Source: Scortum barcoo
Taxonomy: Eukaryota; Chordata; Actinopteri; Centrarchiformes; Terapontidae
Direction: 5' to 3'
Assembly: GCA_023238725.1 (NCBI GenBank)
Contig: CM041531.1
Location: forward strand, 26,080,143 to 26,144,142
DNA: 64,000 nucleotides
Under the pieces are notes generated by a model. The model was given only the letters and a program-made list of their open reading frames with translations, made no database searches and was not told the origin of the DNA. A program made the position numbers and the translations under genes. Below, in pieces: positions 27,630 through 37,824 of this stretch. Within the stretch, counting starts at the first letter, position 1. Each line of letters opens with the position of its first letter.

Positions 27630-27830
27630 GTGAGAAAAAAAACGCCCTAATAGATGAAGTCATCAGCGGTAATTAAACGCAGTGGGCAGAGAGAGAGGAC
27701 GGGAGCGCGCCTGCCCCTGGTGCGCGCTGGGTGGTCCGCTGCGCTGATAAATGTGTGGCCCTCTCTGCAGGCGAGTGGCCGAGCAGGCACCGGTTAAAAC
27801 AATACTCACATTCATTAATCCGTGGGCTTA
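27630..27830. promoter_or_regulatory. Candidate foxf1 upstream enhancer with a perfect GLI site
   Basis: GC-rich unique block about 2.2 kb upstream of the foxf1 start. It contains TGGGTGGTC at 27728-27736, an exact match to the GLI consensus, followed by GCTGATAAATG. Other motif-like strings are GCGGTAATTAAACGC near 27667 and TTCATTAATCCG near 27813. Established knowledge: Foxf1 is a Hedgehog/GLI target in vertebrate splanchnic mesoderm. That this site is used is an inference. Confidence 0.35.
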
Positions 27831-29560
27831 AATCTCTCCTCCTCTACGCCAGATACTAGCAGCGGCACGTCTGTCACCTTTGGGTGGACAATGAAAATTC
27901 GACAATGAATTGTTTTCTCGCTTTCCTTGTGGCAAAGCGCCTGGAACAAAAGAGAGAGAGAGGGGGGGGCAGCGGCTTGTGCTTTGGGACTGGACAGTTC
28001 CGGTGAACATTAATAAAGTTTTTCATTTTCAGCTATAAGTCGAATTTTATCGTGAATGCGTTTCCTCAAACTTCAATTTCTAAACATGCTGCCATGTTAT
28101 TGTACAGAAAAAAATATATCGGTGCTACTGGTGATCTTTACGCACAGGCGACAAGGTCTCCAAACACTGTCTGGTTTTACGCACAGGGTACGCGTTACAA
28201 AAAAACAACAGAAAAAAGCCATCCACTATTTTCTCCGGTGTTATTTTCCATTGTGTCAGATCCAGCAGTCATCACTGGGGCTATAGTAACGCCGGCAGAG
28301 ATCAGAGGCGCAACAAGCTCAGCTTACTGGACTGCACGGAGAGGCAAAAGGTTGCAGGCTGCGGCAATCCAGATCTCCAGGGAACAATAAGCAACCTCCT
28401 GTCAACAGTTTAAGGTTATGGGCCGATGGTCTTTAGTGTCTCTCGCTCATAGCTGAACAAAAGAAGGCGAAACGAATTTTAAAAAAACAATGATGATCGA
28501 CTTTGAAAGCGAAAACAGGTAAACAAACCTGAGCGCATCTCCTTCTATGTGAACAACAAGTCAGTTTAAAGAGGAAAAACACTCTGCAGAGCTTGAGGCA
28601 TAATTTGGGTTTGGTTTTTCTAATTATCCTATAAAACACTTATGTCACATTAAAACAAAGTGAACGCCTCAGCTTTTCCACTGCGGCTCCAAATTACAGC
28701 GGCCGGTGCCATCCTGGGTGAAAAGTGTTAAATCCACTTTACCTTGAGCTGCTGGTCCACCCGGTGGGAAAACCGCCTGCAGGAGTCGATCTCAGGTCTC
28801 CGTCCGACTTTGTGTGCTCACAGCACGGCAGAGCTTTTCCACCTCACTCCTCCCGCGTCCCTGCGTAAATATTATGACTGCATTACACAAACAATATTCA
28901 TGTGCAAAAACGTCCCGCGTCTGCACGGGACTGCTGCAAACAGACGGGCATAACGCATCAGATTGACTATTAGCTCATCTAACGGGGCTTTTGCTTGATT
29001 TTTTATTTAAAGAAGGCCAGGGAAAATGTTTACATTTTGCTGTATAAACATCCTGCCCATGTTCCTGTCTATCTTTTACAGAAATCGGGAGGTTGGTTTG
29101 GAATACGAGGGGCATGTGTTCTGCTGAACGCTCCTTATGCGCTAAATGTGATTTTTACATTTTTATTCAAATAAAAGATTTCACAAGTTTCATAGGAATG
29201 GAGACTTGACCTATTTGTCGAGCTGCTGCATCAATCGTGTGACCTGAAACCAGAGAGAGTTTGCTCTGCAGATTCATGGATCTACACGGTTTATATCAGT
29301 GTCCAGTGTCAGAAATAAGACAGGAAAGAGAATAAAGTCATATTAGAAAACAAGCCAATTAAAATCACTGGCTAAAGGTGACAGACTAGTTACCATCACT
29401 GTGTAACCATGTAGGCTTAAATATTATATGCTATTTAAATTTCTCCTCTACAGCATATAGTGGCATACAGGTTAATAGAGGCTATACGTGGGATATATTG
29501 CCTTTTTCAATGTAAAGAATGGGGGAAAAAAACATTTCCCTGAAAAGTGAAGGCACACAG
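27831..29560. other. Upstream flank of foxf1, no gene seen
   Basis: Non-coding sequence of mixed composition between the GLI-site block and the proximal promoter. The open frames at 28052-28390 and 28744-28953 show no family similarity. Confidence 0.45.
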
Positions 29561-29999
29561 ATGTGCATGCTTACAGCCCACCACTGGAGTAGGAGGGAAC
29601 TGGGCGGGTCCCAACATCAGGATGGCCAAGACATCCAGCTTCCAATGCGCTGATGGCAACAGATAAGTAAAAAGTGAGCTCCTCGGACGCACGACAACAC
29701 ACCAACTGAAGTGGAAAGCTGCTCCTGTTCTGCTCCTTGTCCCATTTCGGACGCTGCGTACGAGGCGGCCCGGCTCCACACTGCTGCGGGACTGAACCGA
29801 GAGGAAGAGGACAAGAGCTGAGAAGAAAGGCTCGTCTTTGGCTTGTGCGTTAAGTTTGCTTCAAGTTTGCCCGCGGTGTTTTTTTTCCTTTCTTTTTTTC
29901 CTTTTTATGTGAGCAAGTTAGTGTCAAAATTCGCAGTCTTTGTGGAAAGGTGGAAAGCTATCTTTTTTCGTTTGCCACCTCGAAGACTAAATTTAACTC
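29561..29999 (+). promoter_or_regulatory. foxf1: foxf1 proximal promoter and 5' UTR
   Basis: This region immediately precedes the foxf1 start codon. It changes from AT-rich to GC-rich, with CpG-containing sequence at 29,680-29,800. A weak TATA-like string (ATAAGTAAAA) lies near 29663. The transcription start cannot be fixed from sequence. A pyrimidine tract (29,880-29,906) and an ATG-TGA start-stop element (29907-29912) lie in the likely leader. A TAA at 29994-29996 is in frame with, and one codon before, the foxf1 ATG, so translation in this frame cannot begin further upstream. Confidence 0.55.
29907..29912 (+). promoter_or_regulatory. Minimal start-stop uORF (ATGTGA) in foxf1 leader
   Basis: ATG is followed directly by TGA, 88 nt before the foxf1 ATG and out of frame with it. 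Start-stop elements can stall initiating ribosomes and damp translation of the main frame. Activity depends on transcription starting upstream of this point, which is likely but not shown. Confidence 0.4.
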
Positions 30000-30978
30000 A
30001 TGACGGCAGAGGTCCAGCAGCCCCCAGCGCAGCCTCCTGCCCAGAGCAGCCCCATGTCTGCTCCGGAGAAGCCGCACGGACAGACGGCGGTGATGGAAAC
30101 CGCCTCTTCCACTACGAAAACCAAAAAGACAAACGCAGGGATCCGCAGACCGGAGAAGCCCCCGTACTCATACATCGCTCTGATAGTCATGGCCATCCAG
30201 AGCTCCCCGACCAAGCGCCTGACGCTCAGTGAGATCTACCAGTTCCTGCAGAGCCGCTTCCCGTTTTTCAGGGGCTCCTACCAGGGATGGAAGAACTCTG
30301 TGCGTCACAACTTGTCCCTGAACGAGTGCTTCATCAAGCTGCCCAAAGGGCTGGGCAGGCCGGGGAAGGGCCACTACTGGACTATCGACCCGGCCAGCGA
30401 GTTCATGTTCGAGGAGGGCTCCTTCAGGAGGAGACCCAGGGGGTTCAGGCGCAAGTGCCAGGCGCTGAAGCCCATGTACAGCATGATGAACGGCCTGGGC
30501 TTCAACCACATCCCCGAGTCCTACAACTTCCAGGGGAGCGGCGGCGGCCTGTCCTGCCCGCCCAACAGCTTGTCTCTGGACAGTGGGATTGGGATGATGA
30601 ACGGACACTTGGCGGGCAACATGGAGGGGATGGGTCTGTCCGGGCACACCATGTCGCACTTGTCGACCAACAGCGGACATTCCTACATGGGGAGCTGTAC
30701 GGGCTCCACCGGGAGCGATTACCCCCACCACGACAATTCCGCCTCCCCCCTGCTCACCAGCGGGGGGATCATGGAGCCTCACCCGGTCTACTCCAGCTCC
30801 GCCTCGGCGTGGGCTCCGGCCCCCTCGGCCTCTCTGAATAACGGGGCCTCCTACATCAAGCAGCAGCCCCTGTCTCCGTGTAACCCCGGGGCCAACCCGC
30901 TGCAGCCCAGCCTGCCCACACACTCACTAGAGCAGCCGTACCTGCACCAGAACGGGCACAGCACCACAGACCTGCAAG
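30000..30978 (+). CDS. foxf1: foxf1 coding exon 1
   Basis: 979 nt encoding residues 1-326 plus the first base of codon 327, including the whole forkhead domain. It ends CAAG|GTAAGA, a strong donor, in phase 1. Reading past the donor gives only about 14 further codons before a stop. The exon is much more GC-rich than its flanks. Confidence 0.96.
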
Positions 30979-32389
30979 GTAAGACCAGGCCGCTGTTCCA
31001 CCTTTTATTTATGAGTCTGTAAAAACGGCAGTGACGCTTTAAAGCTCGTGGAAAAGGTGAAATCACAGGTAGACATACGATATTTACAGACACAAGACTG
31101 TTTAATTAGTGGGAGGTCTAAATAATATATTTCTAAAATAAAGCACTTCACTGATTTTCATGGTCTCATGTCAAACCCAGTGGAAATATTTGTATGCTTC
31201 AACTCACCTTATTTGAATATCACTGTATTTATTTATTTAGCTGTTATTATACACATATTATTTGCACTATTGTACAACACGGAAGAAGAATTCAAATTAA
31301 GGCCATTCATGAAAATGATGCAACCGAAAAGAAAAGAAACCAAGTGGATTTTCTCCCACGAAAATGAAGCTTCGTCGCTGCGCTGCTCAAAATTAAATAC
31401 AACACAGCTTCCTCCAAATAAAACCCAGATATCTGACTGTTTCACATTCTGATGTGGAAAATAAGGAAAAAAGAAAGAAAGAAAAAAAAGAGACAGGAGA
31501 GGGCAGGGGAAGTCTGCCGGGACAATTTAGAGCCGTGCCAATCTCCGGGCAAGAAAAACAAGCACGGGTAGGACCGGCCTGCCTTGCCCCTGAGGCCCCG
31601 GGTCCTCCGGGACTGGCGTGCAAAAGGGCCACTGCCAATTAGCCCTGCAGGACTCCCCGCCTCCCCTTTTCACAATCTTAATCGTGCCTGCTAAATGGAC
31701 GGCGGGGTCTGTGAGGAACAGTCATACGATGGTTTAAAAAAAACAAAACAACAAAAACTGAATCTCTGAATGTTTGCCGACAAATTACAAATTAAATACA
31801 GAATGCATCTTGAAATATATTAAAAACGTCGATTTTTATTATATTGATATCTTATATTGATAAATCATATATTGATTTTTGAGAAAATGTTTAATAAACC
31901 GGGCCTCATTCAGAGAAAATATGGAAGAACAGGTGTGGAAAAACACGAGCATCAATTAGGACAGACACACAATTTAACATAATTATCCAATTACTACAGT
32001 TATTATTTTCATTATTATTAGGATTATTACCATAGTTTTTATTTAGCATTTTAGGTTTTTATTACCAAAATAAAATAAAAAATAAAAGGAATGGCTGCTA
32101 TGAGAGGAAATGTCCATCTGACAGCTCATTGACACTCACAGAATAATGTCTCACTGTCATGTATTATTTGTGTTATTTTTTAAAGGCAGATCCTCGCCTT
32201 TTCTAACCCACATTTTCCAAACACCTCCCCGCAGGTATTCCTCGGTACCATTCCCAGTCTCCGAGCATGTGTGACCGGAAGGAGTTCGTCTTCTCGTTCA
32301 ACGCCTCGGCCATGCACTCGCCCAGCAGCGGCTCCTACTACCACCACCAGCAGGTCTCCTACCAGGACATCAAGCCCTGCGTCATGTGA
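30000..32389 (+). CDS. foxf1: Forkhead transcription factor FoxF1
   Basis: The coding sequence joins 30000-30978 and 32235-32389 (377 aa, against about 379 in human from memory). It starts at the first ATG after an in-frame TAA; a second in-frame Met is codon 19 (MSAPEK). FoxF1 is a nuclear DNA-binding activator of splanchnic/visceral mesoderm, downstream of Hedgehog signalling and needed for gut, lung or swim-bladder and vascular mesenchyme. The forkhead domain spans about residues 50-145: RRPEKPPYSYIALIVMAIQ opens it, the recognition helix is NSVRHNLSL (99-107), and wing 2 ends in a basic RRRPRGFRRK patch (143-152) that probably acts in nuclear import. The C-terminal half is Gly/Ser/Pro-rich with family boxes YSMMNGLGFNHIP, SYIKQQPLSPCNP, RYHSQSPSMCDRKEFVFSF and the C-terminus YQDIKPCVM. 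These C-terminal boxes and the MTHFSD neighbour favour foxf1 over foxf2. Confidence 0.97.
30979..32234 (+). other. foxf1: foxf1 intron
   Basis: 1,256-nt GT-AG intron, phase 1. An (AAAG)n-like purine tract lies near 31465-31490. A GC-rich unique stretch at 31,495-31,680, containing GCCACTGCCAATTAGCCC, stands out from the AT-rich remainder and may be an intronic regulatory element. Confidence 0.9.
32235..32389 (+). CDS. foxf1: foxf1 coding exon 2
   Basis: The acceptor CCCCGCAG is followed by GTATTCCT, completing Gly327 and giving GIPRYHSQSPSMCDRKEF. It ends VSYQDIKPCVM-TGA. These 51 codons hold the conserved C-terminal activation segment of FoxF proteins. The position of the intron within the LQG-IPRYH junction matches the family. 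Confidence 0.96.
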
Positions 32390-32422
32390 TGCCTCCACCT
32401 GGGGGGCCGGTGGGTGCTGATG

Positions 32423-32450
32423 GTGTGTGTGTGTGTGTGTGTGTGTGTGT
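32423..32450 (+). repeat. (GT)14 tract in foxf1 3' UTR
   Basis: Uninterrupted GT dinucleotides beginning 34 nt after the foxf1 stop codon. In the mRNA this is a UG-rich element of the kind recognised by CELF or TDP-43 type proteins. Functional use is speculative. Confidence 0.95.
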
Positions 32451-33081
32451 AGGGGTGTGTTGGGTTGACGGTTGGACAGTCGGACGGCGTCACGGACTCG
32501 AGCCACGCAGCGGAGCGAAGTGAAACGAGAACAAACGAGTAAACAAACTGATAAATAAAATAATAACCACTGAGACACAGAGAGGCCCGATCCGACCCCC
32601 CCGGACAGAGACCACCGCCTCAACTAGCCCGGACTACTTTTCTTGTAGACTGTTTCCACGCGGCGACAAAGAAAAAAAAAAACAAAAACAAAAACAAGGA
32701 GACGGGCCCATTCACAAAGCAACCACGTAATAATAATATATAATAATATGAACTTTTATTTTTTATTTTTCATGCCATCATCATCGAGCAGCGGGGGGCA
32801 GACTGTCCGTGTGAGACCCTGCTGCTGTTTGGTACTTAGTCCTGCAGAGCGGATGACTACCACTTCACACTTCATGTTTATTCTTTCTGTCTGGGTAAGC
32901 CAATGTAAAAAGAAAAAAATAATAATGCACACGTCCATTTTCTCCGTCTGAAGTTTTTACTTTTCTTTTCTTTGACTCTTTTCTTTGGCTCCTTTTTTTG
33001 TTTTGGACTTTCATACCAGCGTTGACTTTTTAAATGAACAATCATGGGCGTCACATATACGTATGTCCACATATATTGTGT

Positions 33082-33119
33082 AAAAAAAAAAAAGAAAAAG
33101 AAAAAGAAAAAGAAAGAAA
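33082..33119 (+). repeat. A-rich (AAAAAG)n-like tract
   Basis: A run of A followed by repeating AAAAAG/AAAG units inside the predicted foxf1 3' UTR. Confidence 0.9.
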
Positions 33120-33428
33120 CGATGAAGGCACTTTTTGAATAGCCTATAAGCGCAACTTCTTATTTATTCTGTGGGCCTACATAATGTAATTTCAGGCGAA
33201 TTGGCCAAGGAGGTATCTGCTTTATTGGCAATATTTGTCAGAACGCTTGTTATTTGTTTTAAAAATGAAAATTGAGGATATATTGTAAGCACTGTTATGT
33301 CGTTTGTGTTAGATATATGTAGACCATTACTTTCAGCACTGTATACTTGTATGTTGTTAGGAAAATTAGCAAGGGTCCATCAGTGAGGGCTGATCTTTAG
33401 GCTATATTACAACAAATCATTTGTAAGA

Positions 33429-33434
33429 AATAAA
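33429..33434 (+). terminator. foxf1: Candidate foxf1 poly(A) signal
   Basis: AATAAA about 1,040 nt after the stop codon, followed by TG/T-rich sequence (CTGCTGGGTTGTTTC). A second AATAAA lies at 33473-33478. The true cleavage site needs transcript ends. Confidence 0.45.
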
Positions 33435-33479
33435 ATATATCTGCTGGGTTGTTTCAGCCCAGATCCACAAAAAATAAAT

Positions 33480-36400
33480 ATACAAGACCTATTTCGATTT
33501 TATCACACACACACATAATTCACTTCAAACAGCCAACCAAAAGTGTAAATCTGCAGATCTCATTATTACACAATTTTCCTGAAATAAGCAGAGAGAGGCA
33601 GGTTCTGCTTTTTACACCATCAATAGGATTATCTCATAAATCTATGGACATGCAATTAATTATTCAATCAAAGTAAAAAGGAGGGTGAACTGAGTTCATG
33701 TGGTTTCAATCTGTTACATTTTTGTTGACATTGAAGCCAAACATTTAAAGCACAATAAACTATAGTAATACTACAGAAAAAAAATTCTGGAGAAATATCA
33801 CAGTGGTGTCCTGTTATAATGTTCGTGACAGTTCAAGCAACCAGAGTCTGTTTTCACCTGGCAGCAGCAGCTCATGCCTGTTACTGTAGGCTGACAGTGA
33901 CTAAACAAATCTGCTTTTCTACAAAGCAGTGATCGATCGATTATAGATTTAAAATAAATGGTTTTAAAAGTGAACCGCATGGTGCCCTCTTTGTAATGAG
34001 AGTGTGTGCAGGGAGTTAAGGGGGAACAAATCAGATATCTAACCCGCCTTTGGTTATTCAGTTTGACAGTCTACACAGAGAATGGGCTTTAAGGGAGAAA
34101 AATGATTAAAAAAAAGGAAAGAAAACAGTTCACTGGGTGTATACATAAAACATAAAGATGCTGTGCAGGGGCAAACTTTGTCTCCCCTCTTAATTAAAAT
34201 ACTCTCTCTTTCCTAAATATTACAGACATGTTCACTTCAAAATGTATAGAAGACACACAAGAATGAGATAAAATGACAGATACAAACAAATAATGAATAA
34301 GTGGAAGTCTTATCACACCGTGAAAATGCTGCTTAGCCACAAAATCAATTGAAAATTATTTTTAAAAAAGACACGAGCCAGCTTTAAATAATCTCCATCA
34401 GATTGTATATTATTTTTTATTATGACAGCTTTAAATTAATAACTGTTAGTTTTATCAGCTATAACTGACTAAATATTGATACACTTACTATTAATTTGAA
34501 TGTGCAAAAAAAAAAAAAAAATAGGATCTTTAAGGAGTTTTCAGAGTTAGAGACATCTGTGCTGTTCCAAGTAATAACAGGCACTCCGAATGCAGATAAA
34601 ACATGACAGATATACTTTATTAATTGCAAGCTGGGAAATTGCAGTGGGCAGAAATCTAGTTTGCGAACTTCTGATGCATACCTCTTGTGAGATTAAGTGA
34701 CTGAGCTGTAATTTAAGATGTCTTCTTGCTAATTTTATTCTGTAAGTAACACTGTCGAGGCGTGTGTATGTATACATATACATCTGTACTCCGGGTCGTA
34801 ACATGCTGCGTTTTAATACTTGTGGAGCTTTGAAATCTCACAACATGACCACTGACTGAACCCCAGTAAAATGCCACTGAGCACGGGGGTTTGCGGGCTC
34901 AACAGCAGTGGAACAGCGCATTAACAAACTGATGACATTTACCGAGGTTCAGCACTCTGGTGGGGCCGAGGGGGAGAGAGATGGGGGTCCACAGCTGTTC
35001 CCTCGCCAAGCCTGGATGACAGCTCCATAAAAAGCCGGAGGCCTGCTTTGTGCAGACAGACATGCTGTGTGCTTGTGTCTCACTACCATAAAGACTTCAG
35101 TGAAAACAGGACACTTGCCTGGAATTGCAGACTGACAGGAGAATGATAAGTTACCAGGTAATAGACACAGACAGTTAAAACATCACAGGTCACAAGATGC
35201 AGGTTAGTGGTTGCTTTAGTCTGGTCGAGTGGCTCGCGTGCTCGTAGTGTTTCAGTTTGAGGTCATCTCCATTTTAAAGCCAACCAATACAAGGCACCAA
35301 TAAATTTACACCCCAAATAATGAGTGTTAGTTTGCTCAAGTTTAAATTATTTAATTTAAAAGTTGACTTTTAAAGTATTTCTCATGTATTTGTGTCTGAT
35401 CCATTAGCCCTCAGAGGTTAGTGAAAATGGGATCCATGGTCTGAGAGATAATGCTGAACTTTAACTTTAATTGGTGCCTTTTCAGTAGAACAATCTGTAT
35501 TAAATAGTAAATAGTAAAGATCGTTTGGGGGGTAATCGGCTTTGTTATAACTGGACTTCAACATAGGAGCTGGGATTTTCAAAAGTTTGCATTTTGATCT
35601 CAAAAAAGAGAAATCAGAATAATTTCTTAATTATTGTAAAACAATGTGAAGATGCAACATCCATCAAATATTTTTCAAAATCAAGATACTTCAGTGTTGT
35701 TGAAATAAATAAAAAATAAGACACTAAGTCGGGACCTGTACAGTTAAACACTTTAGTAAAGAAACTTATATTGTTACAAACAGACGCATCAACACTGGAA
35801 CAGTTCACCCAGGCCTATCTGTTAAATGGTAAAGCTGGCTTCATATTTTGACAAAACCAAACAGGATGCCACAAATGCATCATTTTTATCAATAATGGTA
35901 TAAATAACACTCTTTAAATGTGATATGTCTATTTCCAAAATATTCCTTTGCAAAAAAAAAAAAAAAGGTATAGTAAAAATAAAAAAGCATGGCTCCAATG
36001 CGGCTGCACAAACTAAATCTGTTCATTCTTAAAAAAAAAAAAAGTTTAGATGTTTATAATCTGTATCTAGATCCAGATCTCAGTCAAAATACTTTGAAAG
36101 ACCAACATTTGTCAAAATCCTGGGTTATGTGCACAGAGAAACTGTGCTATGAGTCAAAATCTTCACCACTGGATTATGGCTATTTAAATGCATCTTATTG
36201 CTGTAGTCTGCACTCAGAATGGCTCAATTCAAAAATTTGGTTTAAATAGCATAATATACTGAAGATTTATGGCAATGTATGTCAACACACCTATTTCACA
36301 ATTTGGCAGTGGAATAAATGTGTTTTGCCAAAAAATTCAAAATGGTGGAAAAATCAGTGCAGTCAAACACTGGTATGGCCTATAAGGATATATAAATATT

Positions 36401-36633
36401 AGACTACAAATTTGTAATTTTACTGCTGGGCTTCATGGGTAAGGAATATTCAGGATTGTATGAAGTGTATAAATGACCACATGGTGGCGCTATCTGCAAA
36501 GGACACTAAACAGCTCTTTGACCCATGGCCTTAGTGAAATGTTTTGGAGATAACCAACAAGCAGATACATAAGTCTGAAAATATGACCTTCTCGGAGGAG
36601 GTAATACTGGTAGCTGGTTGTGAACTTAACACT
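33480..36633. other. Spacer between convergent foxf1 and mthfsd
   Basis: AT-rich non-coding DNA. Poly-A runs lie at about 34506-34521, 35951-35966 and 36031-36043. The part from about 36,060 to 36,560, with ACCACATGGTGGCGCTATC near 36476, resembles teleost dispersed-repeat DNA but could not be assigned to a family. No gene was recognised. Confidence 0.5.
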
Positions 36634-36639
36634 TTTATT
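36634..36639 (-). terminator. mthfsd: Candidate mthfsd poly(A) signal
   Basis: TTTATT on the plus strand reads AATAAA on the minus strand, about 445 nt beyond the mthfsd stop codon. It is the first such hexamer I noticed downstream. It gives a convergent arrangement with foxf1. Confidence 0.3.
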
Positions 36640-36786
36640 TTTTTTATATTAGCTCGATATAATAATGTAACAAAAAGACTGTTATATACAGTCTAAAGTT
36701 TCATAGGGAAATAACTAGTAGTCTCCAACAATTACTCAAAAAAGCACCTTCAAGGAATGAAGGCTTTCATAACAGAGGTCACAGAG

Positions 36787-36816
36787 GTGTGTGTGTGTGT
36801 GCGTGCGTGTGTGTGT
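36787..36816. repeat. (GT)n microsatellite with GC interruptions
   Basis: GT repeats interrupted by two GCGT units, lying in the predicted 3' UTR of mthfsd on the opposite strand. Confidence 0.85.
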
Positions 36817-37083
36817 GAGAATAAACAAGGCACGTTGGCGTAGTGTTAATATTGTGAAATGATGTATACAAAAAACTCCTCTGGTGAAATGCTTTGATGA
36901 TGCACATCTTATTTGTATATTGATACTCTCATTAGCCTCAGCAGTCACTTAAGATTTCTAAGCTTCATATAACTGGCGTCAGCTGCAATAAATCCAGAAA
37001 TGTTAAAAAACAAACTAAACTCTGCTCAAGGCATCTAACATTGCTCTAGAATAAATACTTCCTGGGCCGTGTATTTCTTCTTG

Positions 37084-37824
37084 CTACTGCGGCTCAGTCA
37101 TTTTATTGGCGTCGCTCTCCATATCTGATGCTGCAGTTTTCGGAGCTGCTGATGGTCGCGGCCTCCTGTTGGACTGTCCGGACCTCTTACTTCCCCGCTG
37201 GCTCTTGGCGAGCTCGGCCTGGAGACTGTGACCATTCAGACTGAGACCCTGCAGAGCTTCCAGGGCCTGCTCTGCAGCCTGAGGGTCACTGTAGTCCAGG
37301 AAGGCCCTGTGTTGAGCTCCCTGCCAGGTGAGCCTCAGCGGGCCGGCCTCCCTCTCTCTCAGGGCGGTCTTCAGCTCACTGACACGCAGCCCAGCGGGGA
37401 TCCCCCCCAGGTACACCGTGGTCACAGTCAGAGGGAGTTTACGCTGAGATGGGACTTCACTGCCGCCCTCCTCTGGGCCCTTCTCTTTCACGTTCCCCCC
37501 ACGTCTTCCCTTTCCCTTCTCGCTGATGTCTTCCTCTTTACCTCCCTCGCCGTTTCCTCTGCTCTCCTTCCTCACTCTAGCTGGGCGCTGCCTGGCTTTC
37601 TGTTCTGACTCCGCTCTTCTCTCCTGTTTGGGTTCTCCCTCAGCATCCTGCCGTGTGTTCTGCCTTGGCCTCCGCCTGGTTTGCCTTTTGGGTTGACCGG
37701 CCTGCAGACCAGGCTCCATTGCGACAGGCGGAGCTACCCCGAGTGTTACATCCTTTCCAGCCTGTTCCTCCAGAGCACGCAGCTTCTTCAGGATAGGGAT
37801 CCTCTCCAGCTTTTCTGTGTCCAG
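37084..37824 (-). CDS. mthfsd: mthfsd last exon: charged linker and RRM
   Basis: 741 nt, 246 codons plus TAG. Acceptor GTCTTCAG before CTGGAC, phase 0. It begins LDTEKLERIPILKKLRALEE, then a low-complexity basic/acidic linker (KRQTRRRPRQ, KGKGRRGG), then the RRM (residues 132-207 of this exon), and a basic tail ending MTEPQ. Its frame is open upstream into the intron to 37929, but that extension is repeat-derived (an (AC)n tract) and is not part of the gene. Confidence 0.93.
   Translation of the reverse strand: MDTEKLERIPILKKLRALEEQAGKDVTLGVAPPVAMEPGLQAGQPKRQTRRRPRQNTRQDAEGEPKQERRAESEQKARQRPARVRKESRGNGEGGKEEDISEKGKGRRGGNVKEKGPEEGGSEVPSQRKLPLTVTTVYLGGIPAGLRVSELKTALREREAGPLRLTWQGAQHRAFLDYSDPQAAEQALEALQGLSLNGHSLQAELAKSQRGSKRSGQSNRRPRPSAAPKTAASDMESDANKMTEPQ

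Larger units (their letters stand above)
32390..33450 (+). other. foxf1: foxf1 3' UTR
   Basis: No other gene lies between the stop and the candidate poly(A) signals at 33429-33434 and 33473-33478 (AATAAA). The UTR holds a (GT)14 tract at 32423-32450 and an A-rich (AAAAAG)n-like tract at 33082-33119. Its exact end is inferred. Confidence 0.6.

Noticed and set aside
29843..30232. 129-codon frame overlapping the foxf1 start
   Set aside because: Begins at a TTG rather than ATG and has no domain; the FoxF1 frame clearly takes precedence.
30287..30841. 184-codon same-strand open frame inside foxf1
   Set aside because: Out-of-frame shadow of the forkhead coding sequence.
30168..30923. 251-codon antisense open frame across foxf1 exon 1
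   Set aside because: Shadow of the GC-rich foxf1 coding frame; no independent motif.
36060..36560. Possible dispersed repeat with a GGTGGCGCTATC motif
   Set aside because: Motif is suggestive of fish repeat DNA but too short to define an element or boundaries.
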